In this document: positions 1 through 11,874 of the stretch, in pieces
Position numbering within the stretch: position 1 is the first letter of the stretch
Layout: each line of letters begins with the position of its first letter
DNA from: Epiperipatus broadwayi
Lineage: Eukaryota > Onychophora > Udeonychophora > Euonychophora > Peripatidae
DNA length: 64,000 nucleotides
Direction: 5' to 3'
Assembly (NCBI GenBank): GCA_028023455.1
Contig: JAQFVV010000021.1
Span: forward strand, 2,403,851 to 2,467,850
Made by a program: the position numbers and the translations under genes
The notes under the pieces: model-generated
What the model was told of the DNA's origin: nothing
The model's input: only the letters and a program-made list of their open reading frames with translations
The model's database searches: none

Positions 1-210
1 GCTATGTTAATATAAAGCTGAGCACTGATTGTATATATGTGTGAGGATAGTAATCTAGACCAACTGATGATTGTTGATTTAGCATGAAATACGTATATTG
101 GTGATTATTTATCTTTTCAACGTGTGTATGATCAGGTGGGTCAGCAATATGAGATGGCATGGAGAGTTGAGGGTTGTGTGAAAGTCTGAGTTCGAATCCC
201 TTATATTATA
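1..210 (+). mobile_element. Rz1 repeat copy, 5' part cut by window edge
   Basis: Copy of the hammerhead-bearing Rz1 family. It closely resembles the copies at 34490-34885 and 39525-39895 (same subfamily, with the GTGGGTCAGCAATATGAGAT block). It contains the ribozyme-like core (separate entry), then a block ending in GAGTTCGAATCCC at 188-200, which fits a Pol III box B. A possible but weak box A (GATGGCATGGAGAG) begins near 152. The left end is missing because the window starts inside the repeat. Confidence 0.8.
49..109 (+). ncRNA. hammerhead ribozyme-like motif (Rz1)
   Basis: CTGATGA at 64-70 and GAAA at 86-89 are the two invariant boxes. Stem III is the palindrome ATACGTAT (89-96), followed by A97 as the predicted cleavage-site nucleotide. 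Inner stem I is ACCAA (59-63) with TTGGT (98-102); after a 3-nt bulge an outer 7-bp stem pairs 49-55 with 103-109. Stem II (TTGTT/AGCAT) keeps about four pairs. The ACGT in stem III looks ancestral; most other copies show CpG decay there. Confidence 0.7.
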
Positions 211-1174
211 TTATTAATAATAATGAACATATTTCTGAAGTTACAACAGCCTTTCTTTTAAACTATTAAAAAATAAATAATCCAAAGGGGAATGATTCAT
301 ATTAAACCAGGGTTATATAAAAAAATATAATTATTTATCGATAAAATAAAAAAACTAATTTAGAATATGGTGTTTATACATATTTCACAGATAAAAGTTC
401 TTTTTAATAACACATTGCACTTATCTACTTATACAAAACATAATATAGGAAGCTTCTGAACAAACTAACTTAGGATCACAAGTCATGGCTTATTTAATAA
501 AAAGCAAAAGTAAAATAAACATATTGTTACATATATTTGTGTACATATTCATTTAACATATAATAAAAGGGATTTATCATCTTTTACATAAAAAAACACA
601 AACTCTAAGCAATGAGAGGAATTCATCAATTTCTCAGATAAAATTAATTTGTCATAAGAGGAATTCACCATCTCTTACACAAATTAAAAAATATATTACA
701 AAATTATTCGCAGAACCAATTAAATTTACTAACACCTTACTTCTAGTACTTGTATCCCTAATGACTCATTAAATATCAGCGTTTACCGTGGAACGATAAA
801 GATGTAAAGTTTATAACGATAATAAATTTTAATAATCAATATTAATAAATATAACCATGCACACCACAAATAATATATGGTATGTTTGCAAACATGTTTT
901 ACATATAAAGCAAAAACAATATTTTAAATTTTACCTTAGTTGTTTTAAAAGAATGTTTTCGAAGAACTAAGAGTAAAAAAATGCTTCGCAACAATTCATA
1001 ATAAAATTATTAATAAAAATGTTTCTATTTCTTCCCCCTTTTTTAATCTAGCATCTTAAATTCAAAGTTCATTTTAAATTTGATTTCCAGCAGGTTTTCT
1101 GGGTAATATTGTTGATGGACAATAAGTGCTGCAGATTACAAAAGAAAGATCATTCTGGTTAAATTGTAAAAGTT
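211..1174. other. AT-rich, nothing recognised
   Basis: I see no coding frame, RNA gene or known repeat here, only AT-rich sequence. Confidence 0.6.
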
Positions 1175-1878
1175 CTAGATAAAAAATCTATTATTGATGA
1201 AACTTGTTTTGGTATTTTTAACTACTTTGCTTAATTCCAGCCACTTTTCTGACCTCCTACCACCTTGCTTATTCAAATATCCAATTTTAACAATTTCTTT
1301 TCTAACTACTCTTTTATAAATTCTTTTGATTTTTTTCTTCTCCATTACATTTATAAATAACTTGCTTATCATTATTTGAACAGACCCATTCTTTCCACAT
1401 CTACATTTATATCTAAACCAACTACCCTTTGTTTATTTCTTACATTTCCTCCATTTTTCTTTTTTCTGATAACACCGTCACTTAAATCTCTACCCCTCCC
1501 CTTTATAAGTTTCTTGAACTATATTCTTTATAAATCAAACTCCCTAAAACTTCACTTCCATCTCTACTATGTAACTTGCTCTTACTAATAAAAAATCCCC
1601 ACACATCCACAAACATAAAATCATTTCTCTCACACTATTTTTTCAATCTCTCATTTATAGAATATGTCCTATCTAACATGTACCTATTATCAAATCTTGG
1701 TAATAATCCAATTATTCCTACTCTCCCTTTAATCTTACTCAAATTACTAATCAATTCTATGTACTCATCCATTACTCTCTCTGATGTCTCTGGCAAATTA
1801 TTTGTCCCTACCATAACATACACATCTCTACTCTCTTGTTTCTTTACCTTAACTGTAAACATCTATAATGTGATGTGA
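1175..1878 (-). pseudogene. LINE relic: SGNH-hydrolase-like domain and start of endonuclease
   Basis: Read on the minus strand, a frame at 1862-1635 contains VMVGTNN and, about 30 residues later, GIIGLLPR followed by an Asn-rich turn. This is the block pattern of the SGNH/GDSL-type domains found in transposon-encoded proteins (GTND block, then a [GS]LLPR strand). After a frame change, FVDVWGFF and LHSRDG resemble the last SGNH block (DGxHL). Further downstream (1372-1175) GYLNKQGGRRSEKWLEL resembles the first strand of an APE-type LINE endonuclease. Stops and frameshifts break the whole stretch, so it is dead. The domain call rests on motif recognition; the clade is unknown. Confidence 0.5.
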
Positions 1879-2794
1879 CGTCATGTGATTTTGAGTCTTT
1901 ATCAGTGCTGCCATCTTTCTGCATTTTTATGAAGTTATTCAAAATCTGTTATGATTTCAATGCATATTGCAAATTACCAAGAACAAATCCATAGCCCATA
2001 TAATTTCTCAATAAAAAATAAAGAAAATTATGCAAGATTCATTAATATTAGTGCAACATATGTTGAATTATAAAATAACAAACAAACACACAAACCATTT
2101 TATAATAATAAGGACAGATGTCAGATGGTAATATTTAATAAATTTTATCATGTGCAACATTATCCAATCACTTATGGCTTTTATGAATAGGAAGCTTTAG
2201 ATTATGGAACAATGTATCTGCACCTTTAGGATCTCATATATTTTATTTCTAGAAGCCATCATTTTCCTCTCTGTTTTACTTTCAGTATCTATATTTTAAA
2301 ATGACCTTAGTCATTTAATAACTAAAAAAAATTCTATTCTATGGCCAGGATTGTTATAAAATCAATAAAATATAATGTTTTTTTTTGCTTAACTACTTTC
2401 AGCAATGATTTGTTTTGAACAAACTTATGTTGAAAACTGCCTCTGAAATAACAGCACAGTCAAATACGTCATTAAATTCTCACTTAAAAATATTCGTAAA
2501 ACTTTTAATTTACATTTTTTAAAATTTCCTGAAATTGTAGTTTCTTGAGTTCTAGGCACATGACATGATGCTAAAATTTCAGGAAATAAACTTATAAATT
2601 CAAATTAACAAGATCACAAAAGTTTTAGGCAGAAAGTTTGTCTCAATGATATCTAAATATTTCAGTGATTAGTAATGCGGCTGGAATCTGCATACATGTG
2701 GCATGAGGCATTATATAATCTCATTAAATATAAGCAATATTATTTTCAAATAGCATAGCTCTTATTTATTATTTGCACTAATATATATATATAT
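1879..2794. other. AT-rich, nothing recognised
   Basis: No frame, structured RNA or repeat family could be recognised in this stretch. Confidence 0.6.
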
Positions 2795-3512
2795 CAGTAT
2801 GTCCAGATCATCATCTTCCATACATATATGTTAATTTTTTCACATGTGTGTGGTCATGTGTATTGATTGTATCAGATAGAATAGATAGATGAAGGGAGCT
2901 TGAAGTGTTCAAATCCACTATATTATATCTAGACTCCAGGTATATAAAGTATTCTTGTATTTAAAATATTAAAAATTTAGCCTGTATCCTACCCACTCCT
3001 TTTCTGTGTATTTAAATAGGAAAATCCCTATACATGAGGGGTCAGAGTGACTTCAAGTCAACATGGTCATCACAATAATCTTGGCATTAGCAAGGGATTG
3101 TTCCTTTATCAGATTTTTAATGGTGTGGATGACTAAAGATTCGAGGGTGGAGTGGGTTGAAGCTTGAACATTAAAGTGTGATTTGTTATCTTAATATAAA
3201 CCAAGCACTTATTACATATATGTGTGGGAGAGATGATCTGGACCAACTGATGAGTCTTAGTTGAGCATGACATATGTATATTGGAGATCATATATATTTT
3301 TCACATGTGTGGGGTCATGTATTTTGGTTGTATGAGATAGAGTAGATGGCTGAAAAGAGCTTATATTGGAGATCATATATCTTTTTCACATGTGTGGGGT
3401 CATGTATATTGGTTGTATGAGATAGAGTAAATGGCTGAAAAGAGCTTAAAAGTCTGTGTTTAAATCACAATATTAGATCTGAACTTCAGATATATAAAGT
3501 AATACTTACAAA
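2795..3512 (+). mobile_element. Rz1 tandem: partial unit, linker, then second unit
   Basis: A truncated Rz1 unit (about 2795-2930) runs through the family linker (CTCCAGGTATATAAAG near 2935) into a second unit that begins with the CCTGTATCCTACCCACTCC block and the ATGAGGGGTCAGAGTGAC block. The second unit has CTGATGA at 3247-3253, but GAAA has decayed to GACA, so its ribozyme should be inactive. An internal 85-bp duplication lies near 3281-3450. The unit-linker-unit order is the same as at 40781-41668. Confidence 0.75.
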
Positions 3513-3722
3513 AAAAATCAAGTCATATGTCATGTGACTTAATTTAACAAGCTTGTATTACAAATGTTATATATATAGAGAGCTTGAAAATAAGTTCTTA
3601 ACAAGCTTTGCAGAATATCCCCAACCCTAGACCAGTTTCTGCTACTGGTTTTCCTCAGTAAAGTGCTAGGATATTACATAGATAATTGTGTTTTGATACT
3701 CTGATATATTAATGTAAAAAAA

Positions 3723-4379
3723 TACTAAAACAGATTTTAAATATAAAATTTAGTAAGGTTTATTGTACCAAGTATATTATCAATGCTTTCCCATCATATT
3801 CATGGTTAGTCTGCCGAGAACATTACTTTTTTTGCTAATTTGGATGCTATTTGTTTTTGGTTCATTACATATTCATTTTTCGTAATGAACCACACCTACT
3901 TTATTTTACATTTTCCATCATTTCTTTCTTTACACATACATGGATCACAACTATGGCTATGCTCACTTTCATGATTATGAAAGACAGATTAATTAATAGC
4001 CTTGAGCTTAACCAAAATTTTTTATTATGGCTAGACCAAGGCAAATCTTAGAACTAGTATGTCTCAACCTTTATTAATGTATAAACAATCTAAAACTAAG
4101 CCCAAAGCTGTTAATTCACATGGCCATAGTTGTGATCCGAGTGTTGTCAAAATTTAGGTCTGAAGAAAGAAATGATGGCAAACATAAAACTAGATGCAGT
4201 TCATTATAAAAAATGAATATGTAATGAACCAAGAATCATCACTCAAATCCAATAAAAATGTAATGTTTTCAGCAGACTAACCATGAATATAAAATTAAAG
4301 CATTGATAGTATACTTGGTACAGTATATCTTCAGTACATCTTACTAAATTTCATATTTAAACTCTGTTTTAGTATTTTC
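3723..4379. mobile_element. large foldback element (about 655 bp)
   Basis: Inverted arms begin with ATACTAAAACAGATTTTAAA and end with CTCTGTTTTAGTATTTT; many blocks pair across a centre near 4050 (for example the GTTCATTACATATTCATTTTT block and its reverse complement near 4200). The arms differ by scattered substitutions and indels. No transposase frame is inside, so it is a non-autonomous foldback or MITE of unknown superfamily. Confidence 0.75.
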
Positions 4380-5053
4380 TACATAAATATATAATAATGA
4401 ATCAGGATTTGAGAGTATCATGTTGTTCGCCTCTGATCATTACCTCAGCACTTTGTTATACAAATCTGCCAAAGTTTTGATAGGCCAGTGCAGTTTTTGC
4501 AACTTAGATCAAAACAACAACAGTTGGATTATAAAATGATTAAAACTCTAAACTGAGGCTGCTGATGAAGATCACTTTAGGTATTGCTGATACTTTTTGG
4601 TTATCATACAGCATACAAACATCTCTCTTTTTTTATGAAAGTATTTTCTCATTAGAACTTTTGTTTCTTTTATATACATAATTTTCTTATATGGGACTTA
4701 GAGCTAAAGTCGCCTTTACTCTGGGCCCATTTTCCACTAGGAAAAATGCCACTCAGTGTATTACCTTACTTCTCTAGCAACACCATCTCAATTTTCTATT
4801 AACACCTCAGTGTCTACTTTAGCAAGATTTCATTTTTTTCAGACCATATTAGATTTCTCTTACGTGTATTCAGAATCAAACAGCAGCAACAATTATACTT
4901 TTAAATAAAAAATAAACAAAATAAGTAATGTATTTGCATTGAATACACTAGAATCACTTATGGAATGTATATTGATTATTTCACAGGGTTCACAGATACA
5001 AGGATCAGTTTCCTACATAATTTTTGATCCTTTTCATTTATTTCCAAATGCAT
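4380..5053. other. AT-rich, nothing recognised
   Basis: No supported gene or repeat before the tetranucleotide array. Confidence 0.55.
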
Positions 5054-5413
<360 letters not shown>

Positions 5414-6357
5414 TAAAAGTAAGAATAAAATACCATCCAAATAATAATTGTTAGTGAAATTATATATCTACATTGATCATTATAATACAAATAATTAACT
5501 AAATAAACAAGCAATAAAACAAATCATTATTAAGTATGGCATTATGTCTTTATAAGGGGGAAAATCTTATCACACTATTGCTCATGATATGGTAGTTTAG
5601 TAAGTCTACTATTGCAAGATTATGATCAAATATAAGTTTAGTTCTTTTATGTATCATTTCATGTTCCTTCAGTCAGTTCTCTCTATATGCATGATTAAAA
5701 TGGTAGATGATGAATATATGTTCTTTATGGATGGACATAACATTTCATGGCATAATTCTTTTATTTTGGCAAACTCAAAAGTTCCTAACTGGAAAAACTA
5801 CATAATTCAGACTTCCAGTTAGTGCACTTGGATGAAATCTAGTTCATCATGCTGGGAGCTTCCATCATATAAAATCTTGTCAGAGTAAATGGTTCATCAA
5901 ATTTCTGCCATTCACTAGCACTGAAAAAGTACTTTTGCAATTTCCTAATTTTAATACAAATATTGATAAGAGTGAGTTACCCTAGAGAAAGGCAATGGTT
6001 ACATTTTATTTTTGTCACAGATTAACTATTCTTAATGGAAATTCTTCTTCCCCTTTCCACATTCTCTTCTTCTTCTCAGCATTAGTCTTCTTTTCTTTAA
6101 TTTTCTTCTACTTATACCATGCCACATATTAAGGACATACCATCTCATTAAACCTCAATCTTAATTCCTGAGGTTGTTTTATTATTGCATTTATTAAATG
6201 TTTTATTTCTGTGAAAGTGTTTACTCAAAAAAACACTAATTGTATTTAATTAGTTATGCTCTTTTTAACTGAGTACATTTAATTAATCTACTTTAGATGT
6301 TTATCAAATAATTTGTTTTAGGTTTGTACCAAACTTGAACAAATATTAGGATTACAC
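5414..6357. other. AT-rich, nothing recognised
   Basis: Pyrimidine-rich patches near 6045-6110, otherwise featureless AT-rich sequence. Confidence 0.55.
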
Positions 6358-6575
6358 AGAGGCAGAACTCTCTATACAGTAGCGCCACTCAGTGCAAGCT
6401 AGAGTAATCAATGGGTGCAGGAAGGTTTGTGCATAAAATCGCTATCTAGTGCCTACTCATCCAATATACCAGATGAGTTTTTAGTTTGTGGCTTTCATCA
6501 GTAATGAACTTTGGATCTGAGAGCACTGCACCTAGATCTTAGGATCTAATGCAACCCTCCAGCAGCCACCTTTTA
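6358..6575 (+). mobile_element. Rz2 repeat copy
   Basis: Matches the Rz2 family from its terminal block (GGCAGAACTCTCTATACAGT, consensus GGCAAAACTCTCCATACAGT) through the central CATCAGT block to a TTAGGATCTA block near 6540. On the minus strand it carries CTGATGA (6495-6501), but the second box has decayed from GAAA to AAAA, so the ribozyme-like core is broken. Confidence 0.75.
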
Positions 6576-6780
6576 CATTATTAGCTAACTATAAAGCTTT
6601 GAGTCCAAAATTACTTAATTATTTGACACAATTTTTAATTGCATGAAAATATTTTTTTTAAATTTTCTTAGCCCAATAAAGTCTCTTTGCTAAAAGAAAG
6701 AAAATGTATTATCATCCCTTGCAAATTGATGTGGATAGGAATTACTTTTGAAATATATTCTGCAATGTGGTGTTTTATAG

Positions 6781-6905
6781 GGTTTAATGCAGTTGGTGGA
6801 GCGCCCGACTAGAGGTCGGGAGATCCCAGGATCTATTCTGGTACTCGAACTTATTACGAACTCCCAAGCAATAAAGCCATATGTCTTCTTTGTGGAGTGG
6901 TTATT
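6781..6905 (+). mobile_element. tRNA-derived SINE, family A
   Basis: The head looks like a tRNA: a box-A-like GTTGGTGGAGCGC, then a clear anticodon arm with a 5-bp stem (CCCGA/TCGGG) and 7-nt loop CTAGAGG that has U33 and would read AGA, then a degraded box B (GGATCTATTCTGG). It is followed by the family tail ACTCCCAAGCAATAAAGCC (6860-6878), shared with the copies at 8.4, 9.3, 51.9 and 55.1 kb. Acceptor-stem pairing and a good T-arm are missing, so it is a SINE head and not a tRNA gene. Confidence 0.7.
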
Positions 6906-8409
6906 TTTTTCTTTATTATGCAGAGATTTAACTGACATGTAATAAATCTTTGCGTCTTTTCACTTGATTGTATATATATAAATGCATGTGACCTTGGGGA
7001 CAAGTAGATAAATAACCTTTATTCAAAAGTCTTAGATGGGCTAATTTTCAAACTAGCCTCACTTTGACTAAATTATAAAACAGTGTCTAAACATAATTAC
7101 ATTGGAAAAGAACAAACCAAATCATGTCTAAACAAATTATCAGTTATAGTGAAATAAAAAAACATATTTTACACAAAAATTGTAAAGCCTTAACATTGCC
7201 TAAGCCACAAATAGACCCTGCAATGTTTAGAGCACAAATTATAAAATTTTAACTATTTTCACACATACATTTTATATACATCATAGATAATATTGACCGC
7301 TTTTATCTATATTCATGTAAAGAAAATCTACCATAACTGTTCCTAAAACTTTGATAATCGTAATAACATATTTGAAGTTAAAAATATATCTATAATGTTA
7401 AAAAAAAACCCATCTAAATCGAAATTGGGTTTTTAAAAGAAGTCAGGAAATGTATTTTTTGATATAGTTTCAAAAGCTTGCTGAAGGCGACGTATCATAC
7501 CCTTCATCTATCTTTTTTTTCTTGCTTACTACATTATTATTATTAAACATATTGGAATATTGATTATTATATTTTTAAATTTAAAATTAAAAAAAATGAT
7601 TTCATCTGTCATTCTTAACTTTTGTTTTTATTATGGTTCAGTAATGATAAGTTGCAATAACGTTTTTTTTTTTTTTTTGTCGTATTTCGTTTGGTATATA
7701 ATCATTTGAAAACTCCATTAATCATTCTTTGACAGAATTCTGCAAAAACCGGAGGATACACTTCTTTTTGCAATTTGTTCCGGTTGCTTGCCCAGAAGTT
7801 GCATTCGTCAGTTGTTACTGAAGTCTTCATAATTTCGAATCAAAGCTTTTATGAATCGAAAATGTTATTTATTTAGAATTGCATTAAATAAATAAAGTTT
7901 ATAATTGTTAAGCTTCGGCAAGATAAAATAGAAAATGTTTTTTTTTTTAATGTCAACTATAAATAAAAAATAAATTGATGCGGGGATATTGATTTATTTC
8001 TTAATTACTTAATATTGTCTGCATTGGTTGTCAATATGATTTTTTAATAAATAATTTATTAAATCTTGTTTTATTGTCCTTTTTTTGCATTTTTATAAAA
8101 AGATTAAAGCTAATATTTAGACAATAAAAAATGTGTGCCATTTTAACCCTATGGCAGATGGGGTGAAGAGGAAAATTAAATCTTTACTTTTGACTTTTGT
8201 GTTGAAGTAAAAGTCTCATGATTGATGGAATTAGAACGTGTATTGCTTGCAATTACATATATATTAAATTTTATTAGTAGTAGTATCGTCAAGTCGATTC
8301 CTGGCATTAATATAAATAACAATTCTTCAGAAATGATTTATTACCTGATTTTTTTTTTAAGTCACTCAAAATCATATTCATTATTTGTTTATTCTGGATT
8401 GTTAAGCGT
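6906..8409. other. AT-rich, one small hairpin
   Basis: No gene or repeat family recognised. A short perfect stem (AAAACCCA with TGGGTTTT, about 14-nt loop) lies near 7405-7436; its role is unknown and it may be chance in AT-rich DNA. A poly-T run is near 7665. Confidence 0.5.
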
Positions 8410-8512
8410 AGGAATAGACTGTCAGTTTCTGGAGCTCCCGATCCGTGGATCGCGGCCATTTTGTCATATTCGGTACACAAATTTATTATGAACTCACAAG
8501 CAAGAAACCAAA
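8410..8512 (+). mobile_element. degraded SINE-A fragment
   Basis: The tail ACTCACAAGCAAGAAACC matches the SINE-A tail, and GTCAGTTTCTGGAGCTCCCGAT upstream corresponds to the head region seen at 52.4 kb. The tRNA-like folding is lost. Confidence 0.5.
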
Positions 8513-8869
8513 ATATTCGATAACTTTTAAAAAATTATTTTGTTGAGAAATTGTATCCACATCATCCCCACCCCCCACTATTTGTATAAATATTGTGCTC
8601 TTCCTAAAGAATTGGATCTTCTTATTAGGCCAAAAATAAGGCAATTCCAATCTGATTATTTATGCTTAAAGAGTTCCACTTCATCTAAACAAGTATCCAT
8701 TTGTTTTGTTTTCTATTATTGTTCATTATCTAACTTTCACAACCATAGGATCAACATAATCTTGCCTTTTTATCTGCATCTTTATTCTTTATTTTTCTAG
8801 ACAGATGTTTCATAAATTAAACTTTTTTTTCTTTTTGAAAACTGTTCATCAAGATTTCTTTTGTTGTCA

Positions 8870-8977
8870 AGTGTTGTTAGCCAAGAAGTCAGCGCAGCCG
8901 CCTTGCAAGCAAGCAGTTGGTTGCAGACGGTTGTTGCGGGTTCGCCTCCCCACCAATGCTATGACACATGGGAAAAA
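8870..8977 (+). mobile_element. tRNA-derived SINE, family B (degraded)
   Basis: Ends in the family-B signature GCTATGACACATGGG followed by an A run, and has a near-consensus box B, GGGTTCGCCTCCC, at about 8938-8950. The region upstream is diverged from the better copies at 48.6 and 51.1 kb. Confidence 0.65.
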
Positions 8978-9027
8978 AAGATTTCTTTTGTGTAAAAAAT
9001 TTTATGTTATAGGTTTAACAATAAGTT

Positions 9028-9126
9028 AATATACTTTTTTTTTCCTCATGTGTCATAGCATCAGTCAGGCGCTAACGCGGGACAACTGCTTGTAAAGCAG
9101 CCATCGCTAAACTCTCGACCACCAAG
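9028..9126 (-). mobile_element. tRNA-derived SINE, family B
   Basis: On the minus strand: TTGGTGGTCGAGAG (box-A-like), the arm CTGCTTTACAAGCAG, then the GCTATGACACATGAGG signature and an A-rich tail. Box B is degraded. It points towards the family-B copy at 8870-8977, so the two tails face each other about 50 bp apart. Confidence 0.7.
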
Positions 9127-9299
9127 TAAATAAAAAATATAGATGCAATAAGTAGTTCATGGAGAACCCCACCCCCAGGCTGCAAATGTATAATACTCTG
9201 TTAATAAAGGATCAAAAAAAGAAGAATCCTATATATTATTTTCTCAACAGTGGATTTACTCATAGCACAAAGGGAATGATTTAATTTAATGTTTATACA

Positions 9300-10045
9300 A
9301 AAATGGTGTATGGCTTTATTGCTGGTGAGTTATAAGAAGTTGGAGTACCATACCAGCAAGAGCCAGAATTGATCCTGGAACTTCCTGACAACCAAATCAG
9401 ATCCTTGCCCACTGTGCCAAATTATATAGACATAAAAAACGGCTAAAGGCTTTCTTACTTGGGAGTTCATAAGAAATTTGAATGCCGGAACTTCAAGAGC
9501 CAGAACCATTCCTGGGACCTACCAATACCAAGTCAGATGCTGATTCTGAATCAGATGCTCTTCCACAGTGCTAAATTATATAGAGCATAAAAAGGGCTAA
9601 AGGCAGTAGAATTCATAAGAAATTTGAGTGCCGGAACTTCAAAAGCCAGAACCAATCCCGGGACCTACCAATACTAAGTCAGATGCACAGTGCTAAATTA
9701 TATAGGGCATAAAAAGGGCTAAAGGCAGTAGAATTCATAAGAAATTTGAGTGCCGGAACTTAAAAAGGGCTAAAGGCAGTAGAATTCATAAGAAATTTGA
9801 GTGCTGGAACTTCAAGAGCCAGAACCAATCCTGGGACCTACCAATACCAAGTCAGATGGTGATTCTAAATCAGATGCTTTTCTACTGAGATAAATTACAT
9901 TGGGCAATAAAAAGACTAAAGGCTTTATTGCTTCAGAGTTTGTAAGACATTTGAGCACCAGAACTGCAAGAACCAGAATCAATCCTGGACCTCCCAATAC
10001 CATGTCAAATACTCTACTGCTATGCCAAATTGCATAGGGCATTAA
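9300..10045 (-). repeat. array of SINE-A units
   Basis: At least four partial SINE-A units in direct order on the minus strand. Each has the tail block (seen on the plus strand as TTCATAAGAAATTTGAGTGC), a box-B-like block around CCAGAACCAATCCTGGGACC, and the head block ending near CTAAATTATATAGGGCA. Spacing is irregular (about 60 to 175 bp), and one unit near 9755 is very short. It looks like internal expansion or repeated recombination of one SINE, as also seen at 51.9-52.4 kb. Confidence 0.7.
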
Positions 10046-10744
10046 TGTTTATGATAAATACAAACTAAAATCATCAATTAGCACATTATTTAAAATAGAA
10101 AATTTTGTCCCTAGTAAGAAGAGTTATTCTATGATAAGAAAATAACTGGTAAAAAACAAAAATATATGCCAATTAAAAATTTATAGCTAGACTACACTCT
10201 TAACCCTAGAATGGCAAAGTTTGACATTAAAGCCTTCCATTTGTAATGAAAAAAGATACATTTAACAATAACTAACTATAGAATGGTATCACCAGCATGA
10301 GATATAAATTCACGATTTAATGCTTAATTGAAAATAATTTCCTAATCATGTTATAATTAGTGCTTGTATTATAAAACATATTTAACTAATTAGATATCAA
10401 ATTTATATTGCAACAAAGTCATATTATAAAATCTCTAGACCATCCTTTCTTACCAAGTATATATATATATAAAATACATATTTTGCGTTTTAACATATAT
10501 ATATATATATGGGAAACAACTTCTACTTTACATGTGGCCTAGAGGCATCACACATCTGGGACTTATACTATTGTTGATAGTTTCATATATAATGTATATG
10601 TAAATTAACCAGCAGTAACAGCAATTCAAAAAGCTACTTCTACTTTATTAACATATGTGCATTAAACTATGCACACTTAATATATACTAACAACTTAATC
10701 AAATCAGGATACAGGTGCAATATAGTATATAGCAAGAAATGAAA
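10046..10744. other. AT-rich with TA dinucleotide runs
   Basis: TA repeats near 10461 and 10495; nothing else recognised. Confidence 0.55.
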
Positions 10745-11350
10745 ACAACAAGCCTTGGATTTTGTTGCCCTACATGCACTCTTTGCATAAAACGTTTTGC
10801 AAGACTTTTTCTAAGGAATTTTGTTTGAGTTTTCATATACCCATCTCAACTAATAGGCTTATTAACAATACTAAAGACACTATAGCTTCGGATCAGACCC
10901 CACAGGCTGTGTACAGAGTGGCATGCCCAGATTGGCATGCCCTCATAATGGATGCAAAGCATCATACTATGGTGAAACAAGAGCCACCATAGCTACTAGG
11001 ATATCACAACACAAGTATAGATACAATAAGGCACATACAGATCCAGAATGCACTTCAATTTTTGCACAACATCAAAAAATGTCAGGACATGTGTTCGAAC
11101 CCGCATCTGCAAAATTAGTTTGTACTGAGAGGCATGATATTAAGCAAAAGGTAAAAAAAGCTTACTTTATAGCAGAGGACTCCTTTGCCATTAATTATAA
11201 GGATGCATGTTTTGCTATATCTAAAAGATGGTCTTAGTGATTCATTTGCATAGAATTTGCATATGGTATTTATTTACATAATGATTTCAAAGGAAGAATC
11301 ATATCTGGCTATGAATATGAGAAGTACATCTTCTTGAAAGCGCTCAGCCA
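10745..11350 (+). pseudogene. Penelope-like element remnant, GIY-YIG endonuclease
   Basis: Two overlapping frames join across one frameshift near 10925. The upstream part encodes a stretch with STNRLINNTKD and QAVYRVACP; the downstream part encodes GCKASYYGETRATIATRISQ, then FAISKRWS at the end. VYRVACP...YYGET...R...H is the pattern of the GIY-YIG endonuclease at the C-terminus of EN+ Penelope-like retroelements, with the first Tyr in VY, the YxG motif and the catalytic Arg in TRISQH. The reverse transcriptase is absent, so this is a 5'-truncated copy. After the stop, CTTGAAAGCGCTCAGC (11333-11348) recurs in the second copy at 43180-43195 and marks the element's 3' region. Confidence 0.8.
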
Positions 11351-11874
11351 TTTAATTTAGTTTTCTATTTGTTGTTACAGCTTTACGTTGAGAGTGTGAT
11401 AGCACGATTTAATATTATCATATTTACATCCATAAAATCTGATTTTGTATTAATATTATAAGATCATTAATATTATAAGGTCATGTGATGTTTATTGGCT
11501 TAAGGTCATTACAATAATAATACCCCATCTTTGTCCTTTAAAATTCAATTGCAATTTCTGAAAGATTTACACTATATTTAAAATCAGGTGCAGAAATATT
11601 ACATTCTATTTCTGAGAACATCATTAAACCCATGCTTAATTACCATTTAAGCTTAGAGAATAGATTGTCCATTTTATACTTTATCTTAATTGAAATGTAA
11701 GTGCTGCTTATTCATAGCATCAGGAAGTGTAGTCATTTCTGATTACTTTAATATACAGTACACTGTGCATATTTTATATTTATATATATAAAAACTAACT
11801 TTGTATGAAGTAGTTAAAAATAAGCCTTCATTTTTGTTCTCTAATATATAATTGTAATTTTAGAAAGAATCATC
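11351..11874. other. AT-rich, nothing recognised
   Basis: A short GGTCATGTGATGTTTATTGG block near 11482 resembles sequence flanking Rz2 copies, which may mean a small Rz2 flank fragment. No frame is supported. Confidence 0.45.

Noticed and set aside
6781-6855. Possible genuine tRNA gene with anticodon AGA
   Set aside because: The anticodon arm is good, but no acceptor stem or intact T-arm is visible and a SINE tail follows that occurs in other copies.
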